Origin: JBPCRW01 sp050996405
GTDB lineage: Bacteria; Acidobacteriota; Blastocatellia; Pyrinomonadales; Pyrinomonadaceae
Length of the DNA stretch: 6,236 bases
Reading direction: 5' to 3'
NCBI GenBank assembly: GCA_050996405.1
Contig: JBPCRW010000260.1
Coordinates: forward strand, 1 to 6,236
Positions 1 through 5,611 of the stretch are shown here, in pieces. Under the pieces are notes generated by a model that saw nothing but the letters and a program-made list of their open reading frames with translations, was not told where the DNA came from and did no database searches. The position numbers were made by a program, and so were the translations under genes. Position 1 is the first letter of the stretch, and each line of letters opens with the position of its first letter.

Positions 1-14
1 GCATTCGTTCTTTG

Positions 15-92
15 ATTGGTGATTTGGGGACGGTGATGGGTGATTTTATGACTTTTCTTTACCTCACCACTCACCGTCCACAACTTACCACT
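15..92. repeat. Decayed heptad inverted repeat downstream of rpsO (AGTGGTG family)
   Basis: Left arm 15-46 and right arm 61-92 match at 24 of 32 positions around a 14-nt loop, with a perfect GGACGGTGA core. The right arm, read on the minus strand, gives AGTGGTA, AGTTGTG, GACGGTG and AGTGGTG, the same unit type as the cleaner element at 3141-3217. It starts 8 nt after the rpsO stop. I see nothing else in 1-100; the next gene downstream is outside the window. Confidence 0.75.
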
Positions 93-94
93 CT

Positions 95-110
95 GCGCCG
101 TTAACGGCGC
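95..110. repeat. Perfect 16-bp palindrome spanning the rpsO stop
   Basis: GCGCCGTTAACGGCGC is its own reverse complement and contains the stop codon TAA in its centre. As RNA it would form a 6-bp G/C stem with a UUAA loop. No run of U follows on the minus strand, so it is not a standard terminator. Confidence 0.7.
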
Positions 111-370
111 AGTCCCAATCTCTGCACCATTTCGTGATATTGTTCAATATCCGTGCGTTTGAGGTAATCGAGATGTTTGCGGCGGGCGGAAACCATTTTC
201 AGCAGCCCGCGCCGCGAGTGATTATCTTTCTTGTGAACTTTGAAATGTTCGGTCAGTTCGTTAATTCGCTGCGTCAAAAGCGCGACCTGCACCTGTGACG
301 AACCCGTGTCGCCCGCGTGTGTTCTATAATCGCCGACAATTTTTTCTTTTAAGTCTTTATCTGTTGCCAT
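101..370 (-). CDS. rpsO: Ribosomal protein S15
   Basis: S15 (89 aa) is a primary 16S rRNA binder that organises the central domain and forms an intersubunit bridge. Counting from the ATG at 370, the protein has exactly the E. coli length and aligns without gaps. It has DTGSSQVQVALLT (21-33), HKKDNHSRRGLL (46-57) with the rRNA-contact residues H42, D49 and S52, and the terminal RLGLRR. A longer reading to 484 would add 38 residues translated from the repeat and is rejected. GGAAG lies close upstream (373-377), and a better AAGGAG sits at 389-394, which is placed about 9 nt before an in-frame TTG three codons upstream. In many bacteria rpsO is followed by pnp, but that region is outside the window. 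Confidence 0.97.
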   Translation of the reverse strand: MATDKDLKEKIVGDYRTHAGDTGSSQVQVALLTQRINELTEHFKVHKKDNHSRRGLLKMVSARRKHLDYLKRTDIEQYHEMVQRLGLRR

Positions 371-421
371 AACTTCCAAAAATGGTCTCTCCTTGCTCGC
401 AGTCGTAACCGCAAAATTTAA

Positions 422-501
422 TGAATAATTGATAATTGAAAATGGATAATTAAAAAAGTATTCCTCTGCATTATCCACTATCAACTATCAATTATCAATT
501 A
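422..501. repeat. Heptad inverted repeat between accC and rpsO (TTGATAA family)
   Basis: The left arm has units TGAATAA, TTGATAA, TTGAAAA and TGGATAA (422-449). The right arm (471-498), read on the minus strand, gives TTGATAA, TTGATAG, TTGATAG and TGGATAA. The arms match at 23 of 28 positions around a 21-nt loop. In the shifted register starting at 501 the units are TAATTGA, TAATTGA, TAGTTGA, TAGTGGA and TAATGCA. Each begins with a stop triplet, and the first one is the accC stop codon. Confidence 0.88.
470..498 (-). promoter_or_regulatory. Possible sigma-70-type promoter for rpsO, inside the heptad repeat
   Basis: On the minus strand TTGATA (493-498) and GATAAT (470-475) are separated by exactly 17 nt. 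Each box matches the bacterial housekeeping consensus at 5 of 6 positions. It would start transcription near 463, about 90 nt upstream of the rpsO ATG. AT-rich repeats can produce such matches by chance, so this is tentative. Confidence 0.35.
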
Positions 502-1848
502 CTGCTGAAATTCTTCCATAAACTTGGTCGAGAAATCTCCTTTTTGAAATTTCTCGTCGTTCATAATTTTCAAGTGAAGCGGAATTGTCGTCTTTATTCC
601 TTCGACAACCATCACTTCCAACGCGCGCCGCATTCGCGCAATCGCTAAATCTCTCGTTCTGGCGTGAACGATAAGTTTAGCAATCATCGAATCGTAATAC
701 GGCGGCACGACGTAGCCGGAATAAATCGCCGTGTCGAGCCGCACGCCGGGTCCGCCCGGAAAATTGAACGCCGTAATTTTTCCCGGCGACGGCGTAAATG
801 TCACGGGGTCTTCAGCATTGATGCGGCATTCGATGGAATGCCCGACAATCTGCACGTCTTCCTGCACGTAGCCTAACTCTTCGCCTTCGGCAAGGCGGAT
901 TTGGTTTCGCACGATGTCTGCGAGCGTCACCATTTCCGTCACCGGATGTTCGACCTGAATGCGCGTGTTCATTTCCATAAAATAAAATGAACCGTCTTCG
1001 TCCAGCAGAAACTCGAAAGTTCCCGCGCTCGAATAGCCGATTTCCTGACACGCTTTGACCGCAACCGCACCCATTTTTTCGCGCTGTTCAGGTGTAATGA
1101 TTGGCGAAGGAGCTTCTTCCAAAAGTTTCTGATGCCGCCGCTGAATCGAACATTCGCGCTCGCCGAGATGAATCACGTTGCCGTATTCGTCGGCTAAAAC
1201 CTGAATTTCGATATGGCGCGGTCGCTCGATGTAACGCTCGATATAAACGCTGCCGTTTTTAAACGCCGCGAGTGCTTCCGTCTGCGCTAGTTCAAGGTTT
1301 GACGCAAGTTCGGATTCTTTGCGGACAATCCGCATTCCGCGCCCGCCGCCGCCCGCCGCCGCTTTGATAATAACGGGAAAGCCGATTTTTTTCGCCAGTC
1401 TTTTTGCTTCTTCCGGCGACTCAATCGGTTCGGGCGAACCGGGCAAAATCGGAACTCCGGCGGCAGACATCGTGCGCCGCGCTTCGACTTTATCGCCCAT
1501 CATTTTGATAACTTCCGGTCGCGGTCCGATAAATTTGATGTTGCAGTCTTCGCAAATTTTCGCAAAAGTTTCCGACTCGGCTAAGAATCCATAACCCGGA
1601 TGAATCGCATCAACGTTCGTAATTTCCGCCGCGCTGATAATCGCCGGAATGTTCAGATAACTCTGCGCCGAAGGTGCCGCGCCGATGCAGATGGCTTCGT
1701 CGGCAAAACGAACGTGCAGAGCCTCTTTGTCGGCTTCAGAATGCACGGCGACGGTTTTGATGCCCATCTCTTTGCACGTCCAAATTATCCGGCAGGCAAT
1801 CTCGCCGCGATTGGCAATTAAAATTTTGCGAAATTCTCGCTTTTTCAT
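499..1848 (-). CDS. accC: Biotin carboxylase subunit of acetyl-CoA carboxylase
   Basis: AccC (449 aa, the same length as E. coli) uses ATP and bicarbonate to carboxylate the biotin on AccB. The order is an N-terminal domain (1-115) with KILIANRGEIACRI, an ATP-grasp domain (about 118-330) and a C-terminal domain with ECRINAEDP. Expected functional residues are present: K120, K162, the glycine-rich loop AAAGGGGRGM (163-172), H212, E214, E279, E292, N294, R296, Q298, V299, E300 and R342 (E. coli numbering is 3-4 lower). I chose the ATG at 1848; the in-frame TTG just upstream has no support. There is no Shine-Dalgarno. The stop TAA (499-501) is the first triplet of a heptad repeat. Close pyruvate- or propionyl-carboxylase relatives exist, but the adjacent accB favours acetyl-CoA carboxylase. 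Confidence 0.97.
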   Translation of the reverse strand: MKKREFRKILIANRGEIACRIIWTCKEMGIKTVAVHSEADKEALHVRFADEAICIGAAPSAQSYLNIPAIISAAEITNVDAIHPGYGFLAESETFAKICEDCNIKFIGPRPEVIKMMGDKVEARRTMSAAGVPILPGSPEPIESPEEAKRLAKKIGFPVIIKAAAGGGGRGMRIVRKESELASNLELAQTEALAAFKNGSVYIERYIERPRHIEIQVLADEYGNVIHLGERECSIQRRHQKLLEEAPSPIITPEQREKMGAVAVKACQEIGYSSAGTFEFLLDEDGSFYFMEMNTRIQVEHPVTEMVTLADIVRNQIRLAEGEELGYVQEDVQIVGHSIECRINAEDPVTFTPSPGKITAFNFPGGPGVRLDTAIYSGYVVPPYYDSMIAKLIVHARTRDLAIARMRRALEVMVVEGIKTTIPLHLKIMNDEKFQKGDFSTKFMEEFQQ

Positions 1849-1892
1849 CAAACAAATATAATTACAATTTCATCAAACAAATATAATTACAA
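1843..1892. repeat. Perfect 25-bp tandem duplication over the accC start
   Basis: Positions 1843-1867 and 1868-1892 are identical, base for base, and directly adjacent. The unit contains the accC ATG, its first AAA codon and 19 bp of leader. The upstream copy therefore presents a second ATG (1871-1873) out of frame with accC that reads M-K-L-stop. A TATATT box is also duplicated. No Shine-Dalgarno is visible in either copy. Confidence 0.95.
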
Positions 1893-1897
1893 AAAGG

Positions 1898-1971
1898 ATA
1901 GCCACAAAAAAGCACAAGAAGCACAAAAGAGAAAATAAATTTTTGTGTCTTTTGTGAATTTTCGTGGCTAT
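1898..1971. repeat. Palindromic element copy A, between accB and accC (ATAGCCAC ends, 9-bp period)
   Basis: The inverted terminal repeats ATAGCCAC and GTGGCTAT bound the element. The inner arms are A-rich on the left (AGCACAAGA, AGCACAAAA) and T-rich on the right (TTTTTGTGT, CTTTTGTGA), with a 9-bp period. It is the same element as at 2549-2622 in the opposite orientation. It overlaps the accB stop codon (TAG, 1968-1970). About 49 bp remain between it and the accC start, most of it the 25-bp tandem duplication. Confidence 0.88.
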
Positions 1972-2531
1972 TTTCTTATCCCGAAAAGCGGCTGCCCGTA
2001 TTCGACCGCCTGTCCGTTCTGGACGTAAATTTTCGCTACTTCGCCGCTCGTTTCGGCTTGAATTTCGTTCATCAGTTTCATCGCTTCGATGATGCAGACG
2101 GTCGTGTCGTCGGAAACGCGGCTGCCGATTTTGACATATGGGTCTTTGTCCGGCGAAGGCGCGCTGTAAAAAGTTCCGACAATCGGCGATGTAATTTTGT
2201 ATAAATCTTCATCAGCCGCCGCGTCCTGCTCGGCTTTCGCGCCCGGATGCGGGGTTTCGGGTTTCGCTTCGGTTTTAACGGCTGTCGAAGCCGACGGTGC
2301 GACCGATTGAACGACGGGCTGAACAATCTGCGGCGCGATTTGCTTGCTCAAACGAACGCGGATTTTTTCGTTTTCAAATTCAAAATCGGTAAATCCGTGC
2401 TGGTCTACAAGTTCGGCAAGCTCGCGGAGTTCCGTCATATTCAACGACGGCTCGGAAGTATTTGTGTCCGCGTTTGCCTTAGCCTGTTTTTTCGTTATTT
2501 CTTTTTTTGCCGCCGCTGTCTGCTCGCTCAT
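1968..2531 (-). CDS. accB: Biotin carboxyl carrier protein of acetyl-CoA carboxylase
   Basis: AccB (187 aa; E. coli 156) carries the biotin that shuttles CO2 from biotin carboxylase to the carboxyltransferase, the first committed step of fatty-acid synthesis in the cytoplasm. A charged, Lys/Ala-rich N-terminal extension (1-31) precedes the conserved helix-rich start (MTELRELAELVDQHGFTDFEFE). A Pro/Ala linker (about 67-105) leads to the C-terminal biotinyl domain (about 110-187). That domain has TSPIVGTFYSAPSPDKDPY, including the AccB-type thumb, and the biotinylation motif EAMKLM with K152 as acceptor. The start is set by GAGGAG 6 nt upstream. The TAG stop lies inside the terminal ATAGCCAC of the palindromic element, so that element supplies the end of the gene. 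AccC, its enzymatic partner, is next. Confidence 0.97.
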   Translation of the reverse strand: MSEQTAAAKKEITKKQAKANADTNTSEPSLNMTELRELAELVDQHGFTDFEFENEKIRVRLSKQIAPQIVQPVVQSVAPSASTAVKTEAKPETPHPGAKAEQDAAADEDLYKITSPIVGTFYSAPSPDKDPYVKIGSRVSDDTTVCIIEAMKLMNEIQAETSGEVAKIYVQNGQAVEYGQPLFGIRK

Positions 2532-2537
2532 CTTTTA

Positions 2538-2543
2538 CTCCTC
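2538..2543 (-). promoter_or_regulatory. Shine-Dalgarno for accB
   Basis: GAGGAG on the minus strand lies 6 nt before the ATG at 2531. It fixes the longer accB start rather than the internal ATG at codon 32, which has no comparable signal. Confidence 0.8.
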
Positions 2544-2548
2544 AACAC

Positions 2549-2622
2549 AATAGCCACGAAAATTCACAAAACACGCAAAAACTATTTTCTCTTTTGCGCT
2601 TTCTGTGTTTTTTGTGGCTATT
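2549..2622. repeat. Palindromic element copy B, between rplQ and accB (AATAGCCAC ends, 9-bp period)
   Basis: The ends AATAGCCAC and GTGGCTATT are perfect inverted repeats, with imperfectly paired arms made of roughly 9-bp units such as CACGAAAAT and TCACAAAAC. Its reverse complement aligns with the element at 1898-1971 with about 6 mismatches and two 1-nt gaps in 74 positions (about 89% identity), including an asymmetric centre (AGAGAAAATA) that sets orientation. The two copies therefore flank accB in inverted orientation. It starts 2 nt after the rplQ stop and ends 18 nt before the accB ATG. Confidence 0.88.
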
Positions 2623-2624
2623 CT

Positions 2625-3134
2625 TTATTTCGCCGCCGCTTTTGCTGCCTGGCGCGGGCTGTCAATCAATTCGATGACTGCCATTTCCGCATTGTCACCT
2701 TTGCGGCGACCGAGTTTGATAATGCGCGTGTAGCCGCCGTTGCGGTCTTTGTAACGAGTTCCGATTTCGCCGAACAATCTCTGAACCGCCAAAACACCCG
2801 CCGTTCTTTCCGGTCTTTTCTTCGCTTCGCCTTTTTTGCCGCGAAAACGACTTAATTCCCGATTGTGATTATGATTTCCGGCATGAAAAAATTTCGCTGC
2901 CTGACGACGCAGATGAACGTTCTGCGTCCTGGCTTCGTCACCGCTCAAATTTTGCGCGTGACGTGCCAATGTAATAACTTTTTCGACAAACGGGCGAAGT
3001 TCTTTTGCCTTCGGAACAGTCGTTACGATATAGCCTTTCTCCGCGTTGATTAGAGATGTCGCCAGGTTTCGCAGCAGCGAAATCCGATGTTCCGTCGTTC
3101 TTCCCAATTTACGATGTGCTTTTAAATGTCTCAT
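2625..3134 (-). CDS. rplQ: Ribosomal protein L17 with internal insertion
   Basis: L17 (169 aa; E. coli 127) binds 23S rRNA near the exit-tunnel side of the 50S subunit. The N-terminus MRHLKAHRKLGRTTEHR, the TTVPKAKELRPFVEKVITLA segment (38-57) and the C-terminal RNGGYTRIIKLGRRKGDNAEM (131-151) are typical. Between ITLA and the LF of the next conserved helix there are 62 residues against 23 in E. coli, so about 39 extra residues. They are rich in His, Asn, Lys and Arg (FHAGNHNHNRELSRFRGKKG region, 82-101). I chose the ATG at 3134; an upstream in-frame ATG at 3188 would only add residues read from the heptad repeat. There is no clear Shine-Dalgarno. The stop is TAA. Confidence 0.96.
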   Translation of the reverse strand: MRHLKAHRKLGRTTEHRISLLRNLATSLINAEKGYIVTTVPKAKELRPFVEKVITLARHAQNLSGDEARTQNVHLRRQAAKFFHAGNHNHNRELSRFRGKKGEAKKRPERTAGVLAVQRLFGEIGTRYKDRNGGYTRIIKLGRRKGDNAEMAVIELIDSPRQAAKAAAK

Positions 3135-3140
3135 TTCTTT

Positions 3141-3217
3141 AGTGGTGAGTGGTGAGTGGTGAGTGGTGAGTTGCGGAAAGTTTTTCACTCACCACTCACC
3201 ATTTACCATTCACCACT
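3141..3217. repeat. Heptad inverted repeat between rpoA and rplQ (AGTGGTG family)
   Basis: This is the cleanest element in the window. The left arm is four perfect copies of AGTGGTG (3141-3168) plus AGT. The right arm (3187-3217) is its reverse complement with three mismatches in 31, around a 15-nt loop. It begins 4 nt after the rpoA stop and ends 6 nt before the rplQ start codon. On the mRNA the 5' arm carries stop triplets spaced so that more than one frame is closed. The same family, more decayed, occurs at 15-92. Confidence 0.92.
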
Positions 3218-3221
3218 AGAA

Positions 3222-4241
3222 TCAGCTTGCGCTGCCGCGTCCGCCCGAACCCGGAATCGGATTGCCCTGCTCGTCAAAATCCATTCCAAAATCTAATCCC
3301 ATTCCGTGCAGCATATCCTTGATTTCGGTCAAAGATTTTTTGCCGAAATTTTTGGTATCGAGCATTTCGTCTTCCGAACGGTGAACTAAATCACGAATCG
3401 TGCGAATGTCGGCGTTTTTCAAACAGTTATACGAACGCACAGACAGTTCCAATTCGTCAACCGAACGGTCGAGCAGGTCATTTCGCATCAGCGGCGGGCG
3501 CGCAATATCTTCGTATTTATAATCTTCTTCTTCTTCCTCAAAATTGATGAAAATCGTCATATGGTCTTTGACGATTTTCGCCGCTACCCCGATTGAATCA
3601 TCCGGTTTGACCGAACCATCCGTCCAGACTTCAATCGTCAATTTATCAAATTCGGTATTTGAACCTTGACGGGTCGCTTCAACCGCGTAATTAACTTTTT
3701 TAATCGGCGTGTGAACCGAGTCAATCGGAATATAACCTAAGGACAAGTCTTCGTCGTTGTTAAATTCGGCGGAGACGTAGCCGCGCCCGTGTTTGAGCCG
3801 CATTTCGACATTCAATTTCCCGCCCGCGCCTAAAGTTGCGACGTGAACATTCTTATCGAGGATTTCGACATCGCCGTCCGCCGAGATGTCCGCGCTGGTC
3901 ACTTCGCCCGCGCCTTTTTTGCTGATGGTCAGTGTTTTCGGACCCGCGCCGTTTAATTTGAACGGAATTTGCTTGAGATTTAAAATAACGTCCGTCGCGT
4001 CTTCGACCACGCCTTTGATAGATGAAAATTCGTGTTCGACACCTTCGATTTTAACCGCCGTAATCGCCGCGCCTTCGACCGAAGCCAGAAGCGCGCGGCG
4101 CAAAGAATTGCCGATGGTCGTGCCGAAGCCGCGTTCAAACGGCTGCGCGAAAAATTTCCCGTAGCGTTCGGTCAAAGTTTCGGTTTCGACATTCAACCGA
4201 CCCGGCATTTGAAATTCTGTCCAAAGAATATTTTGTGTCAT
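3222..4241 (-). CDS. rpoA: DNA-directed RNA polymerase subunit alpha
   Basis: The alpha subunit (339 aa; E. coli 329) dimerises to seed RNA polymerase assembly and binds UP elements and activators. The N-terminal dimerisation domain (about residues 15-235) shows the hallmark ERGFGTTIGNSLRR (36-49). An acidic linker (EEEEED, 235-240) leads to the C-terminal domain (about 256-320). There VRSYNCLK (268-275) and NFGKKSLTEIK (298-308) keep the residues equivalent to E. coli R265, N268, K271 and K298 that touch DNA. A short Gly/Ser tail ends the protein. I chose the ATG at 4241; an upstream TTG (4262) would add seven residues encoded by the repeat, and a later ATG would cut into the conserved NILWTEFQ segment. 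No strong Shine-Dalgarno is visible. The stop is TGA. Confidence 0.98.
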   Translation of the reverse strand: MTQNILWTEFQMPGRLNVETETLTERYGKFFAQPFERGFGTTIGNSLRRALLASVEGAAITAVKIEGVEHEFSSIKGVVEDATDVILNLKQIPFKLNGAGPKTLTISKKGAGEVTSADISADGDVEILDKNVHVATLGAGGKLNVEMRLKHGRGYVSAEFNNDEDLSLGYIPIDSVHTPIKKVNYAVEATRQGSNTEFDKLTIEVWTDGSVKPDDSIGVAAKIVKDHMTIFINFEEEEEDYKYEDIARPPLMRNDLLDRSVDELELSVRSYNCLKNADIRTIRDLVHRSEDEMLDTKNFGKKSLTEIKDMLHGMGLDFGMDFDEQGNPIPGSGGRGSAS

Positions 4242-4255
4242 ATTTGTTCTTAAAA

Positions 4256-4340
4256 GTTTCAAGTTTCTGGTTTCAAGTTTCTGGTTTTTAGTCGGCTGAT
4301 TGCTGAATAAACTAGAAACTTGAAACCGGAAACCTTAAAA
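4256..4340. repeat. Heptad inverted repeat between rpsD and rpoA (GTTTCAA/GTTTCTG family)
   Basis: The left arm alternates units GTTTCAA and GTTTCTG (4256-4283), then GTTTTTA. The right arm, read on the minus strand, gives GTTTCCG, GTTTCAA, GTTTCTA and GTTT. Positions 4263-4287 pair with 4309-4333 with two mismatches in 25, around a 21-nt loop. The rpsD stop lies just before its first unit on the mRNA. The rpoA ATG is about 15 nt past the outer end. Confidence 0.88.
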
Positions 4341-4976
4341 TTACTTGCTGTAAAGCTCGACGATTAACTGCTCATTGATATTTTGGTCAATATCTTCGCG
4401 CTTCGGCAAAGTCGAAATTGCCACGCTTAAATCCTCGCCGGTAATCGTAATCCAGTTCGGGCGACCGCGACCGGCGGCAGTTGACCACGCGCCTTCGACG
4501 TGCGCGTTTTTGCGGCTGTTTTCTTTGACCGTCACGACATCGCCCTGTTTTACCTGAAACGAGGGAATATCAACTTTGCGCCCGTTGACTAAAATATGTC
4601 CGTGATTAACAAGCTGACGCGCCTGACGGCGAGACGTGGAAAAACCCGCGCGATAAACGACGTTATCGAGACGGCGTTCGAGCATAAACAACAGGTTTTC
4701 ACCCGTAATGCCTTTCTGCCGCGAGGCTTTTTCAAAATAATTGCGGAATTGATTTTCAAGCACAAAGTAAATGCGTTTCACTTTTTGCTTTTCCCGAAGC
4801 TGCTGACCGTAGCCGACTAAAACTTTGCGCCGGGCGGTCGCGCCGTGCATTCCCGGCGGCTGCGTTCCGCGTTTCTCAATCGCGCACGACGGTTTGAAAC
4901 AGCGGTCGCCTTTTAAAAATAATTTTCCACCTTCGCGGCGGCACAGGCGGCACACCGCATCTCTATATCTAGCCAT
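4341..4976 (-). CDS. rpsD: Ribosomal protein S4 (zinc-binding form)
   Basis: S4 (211 aa) is a primary 16S rRNA binder that nucleates the 30S body and, in several bacteria, represses its own operon. The N-terminus carries four cysteines, C9-x2-C12 and C26-x4-C31, with the spacing of the Thermus-type zinc S4; this is the C+ paralogue. The S4 RNA-binding domain follows at about residues 100-155 (RLDNVVYRAGFSTSRRQARQ, then HGHILVNGRKVDIPS and KQGDVVTV). The start ATG at 4976 gives the expected MARYRD-type N-terminus. A GGAAG lies 14 nt upstream, farther than usual. The 227-bp gap before it is the longest in the window, so it could have its own leader or promoter. The stop is TAA. Confidence 0.98.
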   Translation of the reverse strand: MARYRDAVCRLCRREGGKLFLKGDRCFKPSCAIEKRGTQPPGMHGATARRKVLVGYGQQLREKQKVKRIYFVLENQFRNYFEKASRQKGITGENLLFMLERRLDNVVYRAGFSTSRRQARQLVNHGHILVNGRKVDIPSFQVKQGDVVTVKENSRKNAHVEGAWSTAAGRGRPNWITITGEDLSVAISTLPKREDIDQNINEQLIVELYSK

Positions 4977-5003
4977 ATAATTTTTTGCTGCTTCCGGCTA
5001 AAA

Positions 5004-5203
5004 TGATTTTGGATTTTAGATTTTGGATTTTGGATTTATTTCAATCCGGTCATTCGCAAAATTCAAATCGGCATTTCATTTTTGACGGAAAAGTTTACGG
5101 GAAATGTTCTCTGAAATTTCCCTTCTTCCTTTCGATAATTAAAAATCTAAAGTTGATTCAGACTGCGGATAATCTAAAATCCAAAATCTAAAATCCGAAA
5201 TCG
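5004..5203. repeat. Long-loop heptad inverted repeat between rpsK and rpsD (GGATTTT family)
   Basis: The left arm comprises units TGATTTT, GGATTTT, AGATTTT, GGATTTT and GGATTTA (5004-5038). The right arm, read on the minus strand from 5203, is CGATTTC, GGATTTT, AGATTTT, GGATTTT and AGATTAT. Positions 5011-5036 pair with 5171-5196 with a single mismatch in 26. The rpsK stop abuts the first unit directly. Unlike the other elements the arms are separated by about 134 bp of non-repeat DNA, which includes a small hairpin (GGGAAAT at 5099-5105 with ATTTCCC at 5116-5122). I see no convincing gene in the interior. It could be a small non-autonomous element or an rpsD leader. Confidence 0.8.
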
Positions 5204-5608
5204 TTACACTCGTCTGCGTTTCGGCGGACGACATCCGTTGTGCGGAATCGGCGTCGTGTCGCGGATTGCCGTGACGCGAATTCCCGCGTTGTTGATTGCC
5301 CGAATTGCCGATTCACGACCGCCGCCCGGACCTTTGACGCGCACTTCGCATTCTCGCATTCCGACTTCCGATGCCTTACGCGCCGCTTCCGAAGCGGCTT
5401 GCTGCGCGGCAAACGGAGTTCCCTTTCGAGAGCCGCGAAATCCGCGCGCGCCCGATGAAGACTGCGCGATTAAATTCCCCTGCGTATCGGTAATCGAAAC
5501 CATCGTGTTGTTAAACGACGCGGAAATAAACGCGATTCCGGTCGGAATATTTTTCTTTTCTTTTTTGCGGAAAGTTTTCTTTTTAGTTGATGCTGCCTGC
5601 TTTGCCAT
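5204..5608 (-). CDS. rpsK: Ribosomal protein S11
   Basis: S11 (134 aa; E. coli 129) sits on the 30S platform near the E site and the Shine-Dalgarno helix. The protein has a lysine-rich N-terminal extension (residues 1-19), then the core (GIAFISASFNNTMVSITDTQGN), the SSGARGFRGSRKGTPFAAQ segment, KGPGGGRESAIRA, and the C-terminal signature HNGCRPPKRRRV. The ATG at 5608 gives a normal N-terminus. No Shine-Dalgarno is seen in the preceding bases, which are heptad repeat to within 3 nt of the start, so translation may depend on coupling to rpsM. The stop is TAA, followed at once by the next heptad element. Confidence 0.98.
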   Translation of the reverse strand: MAKQAASTKKKTFRKKEKKNIPTGIAFISASFNNTMVSITDTQGNLIAQSSSGARGFRGSRKGTPFAAQQAASEAARKASEVGMRECEVRVKGPGGGRESAIRAINNAGIRVTAIRDTTPIPHNGCRPPKRRRV

Positions 5609-5611
5609 AAT

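Noticed and set aside
371..484. N-terminal extension of S15 (38 extra residues)
   Set aside because: The extension is translated from the AT-rich heptad repeat, while the internal ATG at 370 gives exactly the 89-residue family length with a gap-free match to E. coli S15.
2247..2855. Long plus-strand ORF of 202 codons opposite accB and rplQ
   Set aside because: It is antisense to two clear genes, has a low-complexity Arg/Phe/Cys composition typical of shadow frames, and crosses the palindromic element.
3135..3188. N-terminal extension of L17 (18 extra residues)
   Set aside because: It reads through the AGTGGTG repeat (LTTHHSP-like residues), and the standard L17 start MRHLKAHRK follows at 3134.
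3141..3217. Intrinsic transcription terminator after rpoA (and the equivalent for the other gap hairpins)
   Set aside because: The stems are long and imperfect, lie inside an operon, and are not followed by a T-run on the minus strand. They are therefore annotated as repeats.
4242..4262. TTG start for rpoA, seven codons upstream
   Set aside because: The added residues are encoded by the GTTTCAA repeat, and the ATG at 4241 gives a family-like N-terminus.
4985..5191. Plus-strand ORF of 68 codons in the rpsK-rpsD gap
   Set aside because: Its ends are translated repeat arms, its middle has no recognisable motif, and there is no Shine-Dalgarno. It is most likely chance in AT-rich DNA.
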